From Anisus vortex (taxonomy: Eukaryota; Mollusca; Gastropoda; Planorbidae), in the NCBI GenBank assembly GCA_949126835.1, contig OX421497.1, forward strand, positions 12,185,132 to 12,249,131: 64,000 nt of DNA, read 5' to 3'. The notes beneath the pieces are model-generated. The model made no database searches. It was given only the letters and a program-made list of their open reading frames with translations, and had not been told where the DNA came from. Positions 1 through 11,321 of the stretch are shown here, one piece after another; within the stretch, counting starts at the first letter, position 1; each line of letters begins with the position of its first letter. The position numbers and the translations under genes are program-made.

Positions 1-386
1 ATTCTTTTTCGTTATTTAACTCTTGAACGCCTACGTGTTTCTTTGAGGAATTCTAATTATACATCACCCAAATTAACCCTCATTAACCTTTTGTTTGTTT
101 TTCTCTATATTCTCCCCAGCTTCTCGCCTTTTTCCTGGTCTTTCCCACTTTTATGTTTTATAACTACATAATATACACTTTCCTGTCCTCTGTTGATTAT
201 AATAATTGTCTCTGTGAAGTCTTATCTTCTATCAAGTTGTTTACATAACTTGAAAACAATACTATTTTCGGCTAAATAGTTTATGGATAAGATTAATAGG
301 CCTACCATTGGTTTGACATAATCAAATAGTCTACAGTTTATGTTAACAAACTTTAAGTTAGTCATCATAAGCATAGATTTATAATG
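1..386. other. AT-rich sequence, no gene seen
   Basis: No convincing ORF, repeat or RNA gene was recognised. It is plain AT-rich flank of the nested element that starts at 387. Confidence 0.6.
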
Positions 387-720
387 TATAACCAAGAATT
401 ATAATAAGATGGACCGCTTGCTCAATTCTTATTTTTAACTCTTAATTGTGTTGTTTAATTGTTTCGTTGTGCAGCAAAAAATGACTCCTAAACTTGCCTA
501 TAGACTTCCGCTGTATACAACTTTCGATTTTAATCTTAATTTTCCATTCAGAATATCATAGCGAATTACTAAACCGGAAGTGTAGAGCAGGCGTCGGTAA
601 CCTAAGGCGCGCAGAGCGTTTTCAATGCACGCGAGAGGTGCTTTTTATTGATAAAAAAACAACAACATTTTCCGGTTCTGAATGTGGAAATCTGACTCTT
701 GAAGCCAAAGTTTCCGAATG

Positions 721-1370
721 ACATAGTGACACATTTCAGTGAGTTGAATGTGCATTTACAAGAACCACTGAAATGGATTTGCATTGAAACTGGACATATC
801 TTGCCGTGAAATCAATTTAAAAAAATGTAATTACATGTACATCCCTATATTAAAGCATTTATTAAGATAGATAGTTGGGCTCGTTCAGAAGTACATCGAC
901 TCACTCAAAGCGGAGTTTTCTAATCAAAGGCAAGACTTTCAAATTGATGGACTAATTTGTTCATACCACATTAAGCCTAACTGGTTTGATCTTGCTACAA
1001 CTTTCTTAGATGTAGATCTTTTATTTTAACCCTTCCTGTACCGACCTACTTCTATCTATGCTGCCTTCAGTTCCGCTATATACGCGCCCGGGACTGTAAG
1101 GGTTAAGTTGTGGGATATTGGCGATTTAAAAATGGAGCAAGTTGAATTTTAAACATTGAAAAATGGGCATTGACGAAAAAAATCTGGAAGGAAGCTGCTA
1201 ATAAAGTAATCTTCTATTCTCAACTGCTAGGCATTCGATCTTTTACTTTCAGCTTTTGGTTCAACTTACAATTGGGAACAGATTTTTTTCGCACATGAAA
1301 GCTATTTTAAGCATACAAAGAGGTCACCTACACTTGACCGCTCATCTTCTTTTATTAAATTAATTTAATT
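721..1370 (+). pseudogene. hAT transposase remnants
   Basis: No open frame survives, but pieces resembling hAT transposases of the GTF2IRD2/ZBED type can be read across frame changes. Around 728-765 the text reads THFSELNVHLQE, like the D-I-T-x-H-L-N-x-L-N-x-x-L-Q-G motif of the family. Around 902-940 it reads SLKAEFSNQRQDFQ. Around 1241-1285 it reads like the C-terminal dimerisation motif (S-x-x-x-S-T-Y-x-C-E-x-x-F-S). The order of the pieces matches a transposase. The family call is from memory of motif patterns; a profile search would settle it. Confidence 0.6.
1026..1106 (+). mobile_element. 81-bp piggyBac-type MITE, copy 1
   Basis: The segment is bounded by TTAA on both sides (1026-1029 and 1103-1106). 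Its ends read CCCTT at the left and AAGGG at the right, matching piggyBac target preference and terminal bases. A reversed copy of the same length is at 9164-9244. It sits inside the decayed hAT and is therefore younger than that insertion. Too short to encode protein. Confidence 0.7.
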
Positions 1371-2050
1371 TTAATTAATTCTAAAACAAATTTATTTCTA
1401 TTTTAAATTTAATAAATATAAGAGACGTATTTAAAAGCACTGTATTAAGTAATTTCTGTAATTATAAATGTTGAAACGATAAACTCGTTAAATGGACACA
1501 CAGTTAATGCAGGAAATGTTTCTTTACAAAGGTTTAACGTAAATCATTTTAATAATCTAATAATTAAATCTTGTAATGAAAATCTTAAATGTTGGATTTA
1601 TACAAAGAAATAATTACCAATTAGTAATATTTGTTATATTATAAAACAAAAGGTGTTTGGCATCACTACTGAATCAAATGTGGAACCTTGTTTTTTATTA
1701 AAGGGAGATAATTAATTTGTTCTCTTTGCGCTATTTATTTTTTATTTTGTTTTCTATTATAAAAACATTAATGTGTTACAATTTATAACTTTGACATGAT
1801 CAAACTGTAAAATGTATTTAAAAATTATATAATTATTACATAACTAAATAATTTATAAGTATATTTTTAAACATTACATTAACTACTCAATTTGTATGAT
1901 TACTACATATATAATATACATATAATATTAGTGGTTCATACAAACATTTAAAAATATCTCAGTTAAACTGAGATCATAATAAAATTAACATATTCAGGTG
2001 TTAGATTCTCAATTTGACTAACAAATGATAATGTTTAGACAATAACTTAT

Positions 2051-2390
2051 CTTATACATTACAGACGCTCCGCCTATAAAGAAGATTATTGCGTCCTAAG
2101 CTCATCCGTGGTCCGAGTCTAGTCTTGCATTTTTAATAACGTTTTAAATGATGTTAAGTTACTGGTTTTCCTGGTTTGTTCAGGCAACCTATTCCATACC
2201 CGAATGCCACTCGGGAAGAAAGAGTATTCATATGCATTTGTTCTCGCATAAGGGATAAGGAAAGTGTTTTTGTCTTTATGTTTATCTGAGCTTTGCAACA
2301 GGTTGTTATTGGGTTGTATTTCTAAATTAGAGTTTAGTGCCTTCTGTATTATTACTACTTTACTCTTTGCCCTTCTGTCCTCTAGTGTTT
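2051..2390 (-). pseudogene. Non-LTR retrotransposon RT C-terminal/3' fragment, copy A
   Basis: Read on the minus strand this resembles the end of a non-LTR reverse transcriptase: a run like RAKSKVV, then ARTNAYEYSFFPSGIR, then W-x-x-LP, with stops and shifts. The 5' boundary (CACTAGAGGACAGAAGG) and the 3' tail (GGACGCAATAATCTTC to CGTCTGTAATGTATAAG) are shared with copies at 34665-35005 and 59148-59485. It lies inside the hAT at 588-2641. Confidence 0.7.
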
Positions 2391-2749
2391 CTAGGTTTAG
2401 TGATTTTATATTTGATAGATATTTGTATTTGATATAAATGCTAATAAAAAGGTATTAAATATAAAACACTTTAAAGATTTTCTCTAAAAATAATCTTCTT
2501 TGCTTTTGGCCTTCGTCTTGTTACGGAGTATAATTAATTGTTCTATAAATTTTTATTTTTTTTACTTTTAGGCTGTTGGCACGCTGAATGTTTTAGAAAT
2601 CCTAGTTTGGAACACTGTTAGAGAAAGGTTGCCGACCCCTGGTGTCGAGAACAAGGTGCGATTTGAAATTCAGAAACAGAGTGTTTCAAGTTATAAAATA
2701 GCAAAAATACCAACGCAAGCGGTCCATCTTGTTATAGTCTTTGGTATAA

Positions 2750-3411
2750 CTAGATCGCTTACTCTCCAAACGTTGCACTTGTTCTCATAAATAAAATTAT
2801 TTTAAACATTTCAAATGGGTCTTTTAAAGACCAAGTGAAGAGGTTTTTCTCAAAGGAACGAGATTTGGAATAGCCTCATACGGCAGTGACGTATCACAAG
2901 GGAAATAAATAAATAAAAATAGACGCTATAAATCTATATTTAACCATTTTGTTAAAAATAAGAACCGGGAAAAGATTCAAAACATGTGGCAATAGATTAA
3001 AAACACGTGACAATATTCATTTTTCCTAGTCGGAATCCTTTATGTTACTTTCCTATATTGCCGGAAATAAAAACATCTCAAATGGCTACGAGATTTGGAG
3101 CATTCCTCCGAAAAACACACACATTTAAGTGCAAATATTGAACTAATTACTTAAAATTTATCTTTGATATTTTGTATAAATGTTTTTTCTTAACATTCAG
3201 ATACTGAATACACAATTTACTATCAAAATCAAATGTTAACTCAATTTTGATTAAAAGCTCTTCACTTGGTCTTTAATACTATTGAAAATATATTCATAAG
3301 CGATCTTCATTTTTACAGATATATCAGTGGTGTAGTATTTTATTACAAATTCGTTAAGGGCAAAAGTTAAAATCCCTTTCTTGGCAAATTTTTGGTGAGT
3401 AAGCGATCTAG
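2750..3411. repeat. Long inverted-repeat (foldback-like) element
   Basis: A perfect 15-bp inverted repeat, CTAGATCGCTTACTC, lies at 2750-2764 and 3397-3411. A second inner pair of 18 bp lies at 2825-2842 and 3258-3275 (core AGACCAAGTGAAGAG). The left arm directly abuts the right end of the T element. The right arm is open on the minus strand for 68 codons but shows no domain I recognise. It could be a non-autonomous DNA transposon. Confidence 0.55.
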
Positions 3412-4377
3412 TTCTATAACATATTCTAAATCTATGATTAGGCCTGAGACGATACATTCAAACTTAGGTTACAAAAAGCTATGGTGTTGAAAATAGTGGG
3501 TTTTTTTAAATGTGGATCTCAAATAATACAGTGGGGAATAAATCTTGCGTCTACAATACAACGTATAAAGATAATCGTTCTTTATAAACGTACAAAATGC
3601 CTGGCGGAATTGAAAATAAATCAACAGTGTAGTGAACCAAGTCGGGACATTTACAAGTATTTTTACAAACAAACAAAAAAGTTGCCATTGTTCCTTGCGA
3701 TAGTTAGATACCGTTACCAAACAACCTTAGATTGAGTTTTATATCTTCTGTAATAGTTATGATCTAATAAGTAGAGTTATTGTGTACACCTGTACATACA
3801 GTCATTCTTGAATAAGCTGTCAAAACAATCATGCGTGCGTATATAGACAACAGACTGTCACAGAGCCATCTTTAAAAACCACAGCGAGTCGCAACGTAAA
3901 AAAAAAACAGCCTACAAGCACCCCCCCCCCCCAGAAAAAAATCACACGCTGACGAACACATAAATAACTCCACAATCCCTGAGTATTTCCCGCCATCATG
4001 AGCTAAACAAGGAAAAGAAAAGGCCCATTACAATATCAAAAAGAAAAGGGAAAGGGGGGTTTGGGGGAGGAGGTGGTGTCGGTGTGGGCAAGAAGAAGAA
4101 GAAAGGGAGAATACTGGGCAGCGATAATCTAATTCAGGCCAGGAGAGAAAAACTGCGAGTGACCTAACAGGATGACCTAACCCAAATAAGGTAACTTAAT
4201 CGCGCCTGGGCAAATCTCGTATCTCGCCTCCATCATGGCCGTGTTCGTGATCCTCATTTCACACGAGAGGCAAGGCTGAATACAGGGAAAATGAACGGTG
4301 AATAGAGGGAGACAAAGATAGAGAGAGAGAGTGTGAGAGAGAGAGTAAGAGATACATAATAAATAAGATTAAATAGT
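3412..4377. other. No gene; low-complexity tracts
   Basis: Short ORFs around 3469-3735 on both strands match nothing I recognise. A C14-type run lies at 3921-3935, and a purine-rich segment at about 4010-4110. Confidence 0.5.
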
Positions 4378-4499
4378 TAGATAGATAGATAGATAGATAA
4401 ATAGATATAGATAAAATGTCAAATAGATGTGCATAATAAGTATATAGATGATACATTAACAAACAAAAAACTGATTGGTCCATAGATAGATAGATAGAT

Positions 4500-4550
<51 letters not shown>

Positions 4551-4615
4551 TAGATAGATAGATAGATAGATAGTTAGATAGATATATAGATATATAGATA
4601 GATAGATAGATAGAG

Positions 4616-4664
<49 letters not shown>

Positions 4665-4738
4665 TAGATAAAATGTCAAATAGATGTACATAATAAGTAT
4701 ATAGATGATACATTAACAAACAAAAAACTGATTGGTCC

Positions 4739-4779
<41 letters not shown>

Positions 4780-4822
4780 AAGATAGATAGATAGATAGAT
4801 AGTTAGATAGATATATAGATAT

Positions 4823-4863
<41 letters not shown>

Positions 4864-4982
4864 GAGATAGATAGATAGATAGATAGTTAGATAGATAGAT
4901 AGATGATAGATAAAAAGACGAAAAAGATAGTAGATAAATTGATGGGTAAATACATAGATATTTTAATATAGATAGATAGACA
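4378..4982. repeat. GATA microsatellite array with internal 257-bp duplication
   Basis: The array is made of (GATA)n, with (AT)n at about 4503-4548. A non-repetitive 75-80 bp spacer (AAAATGTCAAATAGATGT to ATTGGTCCATAGATAG) occurs at about 4413-4490 and again at 4670-4745, a 257-bp offset. The ORFs on the minus strand only read the repeat as Leu-Ser-Ile-Tyr and are not genes. Confidence 0.95.
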
Positions 4983-5138
4983 TGGGGCAGGGTGGTCAAG
5001 TGGCAGGAAGTTCGACTGGCTAGCGTACTGAAGATCCTGGTGAAGGCTAGAGGAACTGTTCCCGTGACTGAAAGATGTACCTGAGTCTACCCAGCTCTGA
5101 TGGGCACCTGACCTTTGTTGGGGAAAAAGAAATGCGGC
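4983..5138 (+). mobile_element. SINE-1 copy, 3'-truncated and degenerate
   Basis: First SINE-1 copy in the window. The complete family has a tRNA-like head with an A box like TGGCCGAGTGG and a B box like GGTTCGAATCC (class II tRNA, Leu/Ser type), a body of about 200 bp (CTACCCAGCTCTGATGGGTACC and GGCCACAGAAACTGGTGAACG are landmarks) and a tail GGTACTTTACTTTT. This copy abuts the GATA array directly and stops in the body. Confidence 0.75.
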
Positions 5139-6093
5139 TAGGCAGACGGATAAACAGGCTGACATGTAGAAAAATCGAAAAATTGAGACATAAATTGATT
5201 ATATTGATCGATAGATAGAAAAGATACATTGACAAGTAAAAACACAAATACATAGACAAATAGATAGATTCTAATTTTAAGGGGGCAAAGTGAATGTTTA
5301 ATAATAAAATGAAACATTTTGTTCGAATTCAAATTAAAATATGGTGTTCGGTGTTCCCGATTAAAAAAATCAAAGCGAAGTTTTAAATTTCATAAATAGG
5401 CCTTAAAAAAAAGTTCTTAAAATGACCGACAATGATATCTCTTTGATTTCCCCCAGTTGTTTGTTTCGACACTCATGTCTTCGCACTATACAACCAAACA
5501 AAACAAACATTCCTACATGCTATCATCACAACTGAACTCTTCAAAGTTTTAAAGCGCTTGTTGTTGTGATTTTTGTTTGTTTGTTATTGTTTTTTTATGT
5601 TGAGATTTGTTGTTGTCAATGTTTTCCTTTTTTCTTTGTTTGGTAATAAATGATTGGGTCTTTAGCTTTATATTAAAAAATCAGGAATGTAATAATCGGA
5701 TATAAGGAACACGGAAATGATGAGAACTTTATAAAGAATTTATTTTTCTTGTTTTCTTTTCTTTTGTGTTTTTTTATAAAATAGAGCACTGGTAAGAGTG
5801 CATTATATTTTTTTTACTTTGTTTATGAAATTGTTATTATGGGATATATTATATATATATAATGTAAAGTAAAACATGTATTCAGTCTTGTAGAGCTTTA
5901 GACATATGAACTTATTAACTCAAGCACTCTTGTCTGACATAATAATCTTCTGTATTGATGGAGCGTCTGCACTATTTGGATGAGTAGAAAGAGAAGACAA
6001 TACTTTATTTTGACACATCGTACATAAGTACAATAAAGGCATAGACAAAGACGTAACTAGAAAATTATGATATTGGTAAATAATATAAGATAC
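5139..6093. other. No gene seen
   Basis: Degenerate GATA-like text extends to about 5275, followed by AT-rich unique sequence. A short (AT)n lies near 5850. No ORF with recognisable content. Confidence 0.5.
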
Positions 6094-6515
6094 AAGCTAC
6101 ATTGCCCGGCGTTGCCCGGGTGGAAAAAAAAAGGACTGTCTGGGGTGCAGATAACAAATTTATAAACTACACTTACTGAATACTTTTAGGAAAGTAAATA
6201 AATAAAAAATAGTCAAATACTTTTATTTAACAAAATCTATATTGCCTATAGATTTACAATGTCTTTTGTTTTTAAAAGTTTGAAAAATTAATTGTCGAAA
6301 AAAAAAAGTATAGTCTAACTGGAGAATAGAACCCTGGTCGCCCGTATAGCAGTCCACTACGTTTACCACTGAGCTATCGAAGACACATGTCCGATGTGAA
6401 AAATTATTAGACGGTATATTGGGCTAGGCCTAGATAGGTCAGTGACACACGTGTTTTCAAATTGACCAATGGGGATCCTCGCGGGGCTTAACACTGTCTT
6501 TTTATATATATAGAT
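6094..6515 (-). mobile_element. Helitron-like element with tRNA-like module, copy a
   Basis: On the minus strand the 3' end carries a hairpin CCCGG-GCAACG-CCGGG (6105-6120) followed closely by GCTTGT, resembling a Helitron terminal hairpin plus CTRR-type end. The other end is an AT repeat. Inside, also on the minus strand, are an A-box-like TAGCTCAGTGGTAAACG (6360-6379) and a B-box-like CCAGGGTTCTATTCTCC (6321-6337). It shares the segment around ACACGTG with copies b and c. Confidence 0.5.
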
Positions 6516-7408
6516 TAGCGACATAATAATAGAAATAACAATAATAAATTTATTGAAGATACTATAGAAAAAAATACAAGGAAGGATAATTCAATTTAAG
6601 ATACAATTTAAACAAATAGAAATACAATAATGTGATATAACACTTCTTATGATCTAACTCGCAGTTTCTTATGAGATCCTAACGTTATACCACTTTCAAG
6701 TCATTACAAGTTTGTATTAACACAGTGACAAAATGAACATTTCATAAAGGTTTATACCCAAACACTTCTCCATCTATTTACGCTGCTGTTGGCCGATATA
6801 TATATAGATAGATAGAGGGGAAACTTGGAGATATATTATTTCTCGGATCTCTTTTTCTACTTCTTTGAGTCTATCTCTGTCTTATATATATACACATATA
6901 TCAATGGGGGTGTTTGTTTCTCTTTCTGTCTGAGTGTCTGTGTGTGTCTCTGCTTCTGTTGTGGATAAACATCTTGTCATGCCCAATAGACACTCTTCAA
7001 ATTTTTTCTCTTTCATTCTTATTTTATTTTTATTTTTTTCTATCAGGTTACGCCCGCATGCACTTTTAATAACAAAGTTATCGGCCTGCATACTCAGCAC
7101 TCTGCCCACCGACCCCCACAAAAACCAGTTTTTATTATTTGTTTCTGTCTCCTTTTGACATCTTGGCATATAGACCTGGGGTAGGCGCGCATAAAGTCGA
7201 CAAAGAGCCGATAGGCCTATTGTTGGATGTGTTTTTTAATGTTATATATGCAATGACCTTCAATTACCGTATTTACTAAAATAAATGTATTCACACATTA
7301 TCCAAGTCTTAAAGTAATTATGAAGGAAAATATGTAATTAAGAAAGAAAATATGTCATAATGATTTCGAAATTGCATTAATAAGAAATATATGTATCATT
7401 ATTTGGTG
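6516..7408. other. No gene seen
   Basis: AT-rich, with short GATA and (AT) runs near 6798-6815. The ORFs at about 6882-7169 (both strands) cover simple TC/TG text and have no recognisable domain. Confidence 0.5.
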
Positions 7409-7706
7409 GAAGCCGCATTCGGTGGCCGAGTATAAGGGCGTTCAACTGGCGTACCGAAAGCCCTGGGTTCGAATTCTGGGTTGCAATCCTGGTGAAGGCT
7501 AGGATTTGTTCTCGGGTGTGGAGGATGACCCTAAGTCTACCCGGCTCAAATGGGTACCTGACTATAGTTAGGGGTAAGGTAAAGGCGGCTGGGCATTGTG
7601 CTATCTACACAATCCCCATGTATGTCGTGACCACAGAAACTGGTGAACGCTGCGTCACCGGCCCCACGGATCAATTTGATCCGACGGTATACTTTCCTTT
7701 TTTTCA
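7409..7706 (+). mobile_element. SINE-1 copy, near full length
   Basis: The A-box region is GGTGGCCGAGT at about 7430 and the B box GGTTCGAATTC at about 7467. Landmarks follow in order to the tail ending in a T-run at about 7700. A 30-bp or so duplication around the B box (a second CCTGG) makes it slightly longer than other copies. Confidence 0.85.
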
Positions 7707-9151
7707 CTCGACGTAGCATGAGGGTATGATGACCCAGTTAGGTCTCAGGTGACTTTAAATCCAGCTTTATTTTCTCCTTACATAAGTCATTGCAGTCCCA
7801 CACTATTTACTCGAGATTCTGTATTATTTGATTATAGACCTGCAACGTTGTCCACTCCACAGAGAAGCCCGTGTCCAGGCCTGGTCTCAGTGAGCCGTCA
7901 TGGATGAAAAAAGCACGGGGGGGGGGGGGGGGGGGCCCAATGCCAATCTTACAAACAACAGCCGCGGTTCATCAGAGAAACAGGACTGCCAGTCTGACAC
8001 AACAAAGGAAAGCAAAATGGAATACTGAAGAAGACGATTATAGACCGATAGGCGAAATATGAAGATTGTTTAACAAGGGAATGAGGCAATACAGAAATAG
8101 ACCCCCCCCTGCCCCCGGGGCAGAAAGTTACCAGGGTCCAGGGGCCCATTTAGTACAATATTGCATAAGTACCAGGATCTTCTTCAAAATACAACAAGGG
8201 CCGCCACATTTAAGTACCGGTACAAATTTTGCTCTTGCTCTTGTATTATTAACTAAAAATGACCACCGGACATGTATAACAAATTATCCAATTGTTCCCA
8301 TGTGCGGGAAACCCAGGAGAGAGAAGGTGTTCCAGTATTTTCTCAAAATACAAGGTGGAGGGGTGGGGGGGAAGAGTAACAAAACAAGTCAATTCTTAGG
8401 GCCTCTTTAGGATCTTAATTCGGTCCTGATTGAAAAGTGAGCATGTAAGCAATTCTTAAACAACAACAACAAAATATAACAACCAGGCATATCTAATAGC
8501 TAATGAATTCAAAATCACAAATACTAAATGTATAACCATTAGCGCGTTTCTTCTACGTTTTTAAATATATATTTTTTTTTAAATAATTTTTTTTGTTCAA
8601 GTTTCTAATTCTTTTTAAACTTTGTAAAAGTCAAGATAATTTTATTTTTTTAAATAAAATCCTAGCTAATTTCAATGCCGCTGAGAGAAATAAATGACAA
8701 TATCAACAAAATGATCTTGAAGATATATGGATGTATGTTCTTTTAGGATCCTCATTGGGGCACGCGTTGTCGTGGATACCATTTCCAGACTATAGACATA
8801 AACTTTCCCAAAAGGTTAAAGGTTAACTTCAATAAAACGTGTTATCGGCCTTTGCTGAATAGACCCGAAGGTTGACCTCTGCACCATGACCTCAAGTGGT
8901 CGTATAGAATGTGCGCGGGGAGATCCACGCCAAAGACCCAGACTGCATCTTGGAATCTTTTATCAGTTTTCGGACATATCTCTTTATCATTTTCTAATTA
9001 TCTGCTACTAACAATGTATTGCAGTCATGGAATTTGGCTATAGCTTTAGATGGCTGGGTGATAAGTTCAATTTAAATATATGTGCAATCTACACGAGTAG
9101 AGTGCACAAGACGCACTTAGCTAATAAAATACACAGAAGAGACGCTAAGTT
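7707..9151. other. No gene; G-runs and possible transposon fragments
   Basis: A 17-18 base G run is at about 7918-7935. GGGGCCC-containing text at about 7930, 8105-8145 and 8395 loosely resembles the ends of the hAT at 46645-48171, but I could not define a full element. The 114-codon ORF near 8066-8410 is unrecognised. Confidence 0.4.
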
Positions 9152-9262
9152 AAAACAAAGACTTTAACCCTTACAGTCCCGGGCGCGTATATAGCTGAAC
9201 TGAAGGCAGCATAGATAGAAGTGGGTTGGTACGGGACCGGTTAATAAGATGGACCGCTTGCT
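9152..9262 (+). mobile_element. T element end, split by a piggyBac-type MITE
   Basis: The T terminal repeat reads as ACAAAGACTTTAA (to 9167) and resumes as TAAGATGGACCGCTTGCT from 9245. The interruption is the 81-bp MITE at 9164-9244, flanked by TTAA. The matching opposite end was not found, so this T copy is incomplete or too decayed. Confidence 0.65.
9164..9244 (-). mobile_element. 81-bp piggyBac-type MITE, copy 2
   Basis: Same length as copy 1 and in reverse orientation, between TTAA at 9164-9167 and 9241-9244. The left end CCCTTACAGTCCCGGGCGCG is clear. The right end is degraded (GGACCGG instead of GGAAGGG). Confidence 0.7.
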
Positions 9263-10321
9263 CTATTATTATTGAGCTGAATAGTTAGTTTGCGCATGCG
9301 CGGCCGACGTTAGTCCTTCAAGTAAACAAAAAAGAAACGTGTAAACCATGGGTCGGCAACCTTCTGCTAATGGTGTGCCAAACTTTGATTTCTAAATCAT
9401 TGATCGTGCCAACAGCCTGAAAGTTAACCTGCTCAACAAAAGTTATTACAATTTTTTTTTATACGCCAATTTAATTATTACCGTAGTAAGACCGATGTTA
9501 AAAGCAAAATAACTTTATACAGAAAATCGTTAAGATTTTATATTTAATAAAAAAAATTTTTTTCATGGTTGTGATTATCATCTTTCTTTTATAGTAAATG
9601 CATAATTTCAAATACTAAACTTTCACATTAATGGAACGTTAATACATTAATTTAGGTGTCAGGTTTAATTCTAGCACCTGCTAAAATTCTTTTTTTTTTC
9701 AAAAGGAGGCGCTTAGAGCTCTTTCGAACTCCTTGACTATACTGTGGGCCTTTCGGTCTATGTCGCATGGTATCGGCAACTTCACTAATACCCGTACTGA
9801 CTTCCCGCCTTAAGTCCTGGATCAGCTAATTCTGCCCTCTGCGCAATCACTCTTACGTCAAGCATGAGAGATCAGCTGTAGTCCAGGCAGACCATGAATG
9901 AGAAGCCAAGAGTTGTTTTATTGTATTTTGATCTTAACATGTAAATTTTTGTTCATGTAAATGAATTCCGAAAATTTCTCAAGATTAAATTACATTCATG
10001 CGAATTAGATACGTGGTAGTCATACAACATGGGTAGTTAATGTAGTGTTTACAGTTTTAAAATGTACATATAATTTCTTCATTCATAAAATATTTATAAA
10101 CTTTTAAAATTATTTTTTTTTAGTTTTGTCCTTTAAAAGTTACAATTGTAAGCCACATTTTTTTAATAAAGGATCAATTGAAAACATTTAGAAATATTAT
10201 CGCAAATAAAAATGGGTTTTAATTAAAGTTTCCACATTTAAATTTGATTCTATAGTGCTTGTTTTGTAAGATAACTAATATTACTTATTAGTCATTATTT
10301 CTATATATAAATCTAGCATTT

Positions 10322-11321
10322 GAAATATCTGGGATACATAATATCCGCGGTAGGATTTAATCAGGAAATGCTTGCAAGAATAGCCCAGACACAACTGCTG
10401 CACTTTGCAAGCAAAAAAACATCTGGCGAAGCAAGACAATCTCACTTTACTCGAGGATTCGACTGATGCGCTCCCTGTACGGCTGTGAAACATGGACATT
10501 TACAGCAGAAATGAGATGCCTAAGTAAAATTTTAAACATCTCCTACAAAGATTGAGTTACAGATGAGGCTGTTCGTGAGCAAATCACAAACGACATCAGC
10601 CCTCACGAGGATCTACTCAGCGCCATTAAATCGAGACAACTCAAATGGTATGGACAGATGGCAAGATCCAAAAGCCTGTCGAAAACCATCCTGCAGGGCA
10701 CAGTGCGGGGTGGAAGAAAGAGAGGCAGGCAGAAGAGACGATGGATAGTGACATCAAGGTGTGGCCGGCTTGTCTCTTGCAGACTCCCAGAGGGCGGGGC
10801 AGTGACATCAAGGTGTGGCCGGCTTGTCTCTTGCAGAATCCCAGAGGGCGGGGCAGTGACATCAAGGTGTGGCCGGCTTGTCTCTTGCAGACTCCCAGAG
10901 GGCGGGGCAGTGACATCAAGGTGTGGCCGGCTTGTCTCTTGCAGACTCCCAGAGGGCGGGGCAGTGACATCAAGGTGTGGCCGGCTTGTCTCTTGCAGAC
11001 TCCCAGAGGGCGGGGCAGTGACATCAAGGTGTGGCCGGCTTGTCTCTTGCAGACTCCCAGAGGGCGGGGCAGTGACATCAAGGTGTGGCCGGCTTGTCTC
11101 TTGCAGACTCCCAGAGGGCGGGGCAGTGACATCAAGGTGTGGCCGGCTTGTCTCTTGCAGACTCCCAGAGGGCGGGGCAGTGACATCAAGGTGTGGCCGG
11201 CTTGTCTCTTGCAGACTCCCAGAGGGCGGGGCAGAATCGAGACGAATGGCGTAAAATCATCCTACTGTCAAAAAATGGTGCCCCAACGACCCTCACTCGG
11301 GTTATGTGATAGAAGAATAAG
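10322..11321 (+). pseudogene. 5'-truncated non-LTR retrotransposon (RT C-terminal part) with 13-bp target duplication
   Basis: The direct repeat AAATCTAGCATTT flanks it exactly (10309-10321 and 11322-11334). The text reads as the C-terminal region of a non-LTR ORF2: KIRLMRSLYGCETWT-like text, then LSKILNISYKD, AIKSRQLKWYG, ARSKSLSKTILQGTV and RGRQKRRWI. After the minisatellite the same protein resumes as RDEWRKIILLSKNGAPT, ending at a TGA near 11307. Frame changes and a stop break the frame before the array. Known relatives place this region at the very end of RTE/Jockey-like polyproteins. Confidence 0.85.
10747..11232 (+). repeat. 54-bp minisatellite, 9 copies
   Basis: There are nine head-to-tail 54-bp units, exactly 486 bp, with only one clear variant (AGAATCCC in the second unit). 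The unit is a segment of the surrounding LINE ORF (IKVWxGLSLADSQRAGQ in the ancestral frame). In that frame each junction creates a TGA. Two other plus frames and one minus frame stay open through the array, so the 182-250 codon ORFs here are by-products. Confidence 0.95.

Larger units (their letters stand above)
588..2641 (+). mobile_element. Decayed hAT transposon (hAT-1 family) with 8-bp target duplication
   Basis: The left end starts CAGGCGTCGGTAACC and the right end finishes GGTTGCCGACCCCTG, forming the inverted ends. The flanking octamers are GTGTAGAG (580-587) and GTGTCGAG (2642-2649), an 8-bp target duplication with one mismatch, as expected for hAT. Relatives lie at 9347-11630 (reversed), 34465-35866, 47030-47470, 51370-52618 (reversed) and 59486-59688. 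A piggyBac-type MITE and a LINE fragment sit inside it. Confidence 0.8.
387..2749 (+). mobile_element. T element: ~300-bp TIR transposon (MITE) split by a hAT insertion
   Basis: Inverted terminal repeats of about 35 bp are seen at 387-421 and 2715-2749. Both contain the core AAGATGGACCGCTTGC. Removing the hAT at 588-2641 and one target copy leaves about 300 bp, the size of the uninterrupted relative at 58253-58553. Internal sequence near 500-530 and near 2690-2715 also matches that relative, in reverse orientation. No transposase is encoded, so it is probably non-autonomous; the superfamily was not identified. Confidence 0.75.

Noticed and set aside
3469..3735. 84-codon plus-strand ORF and its overlapping minus ORF
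   Set aside because: No recognisable domain, no splice context, and overlapping frames of similar length on both strands.
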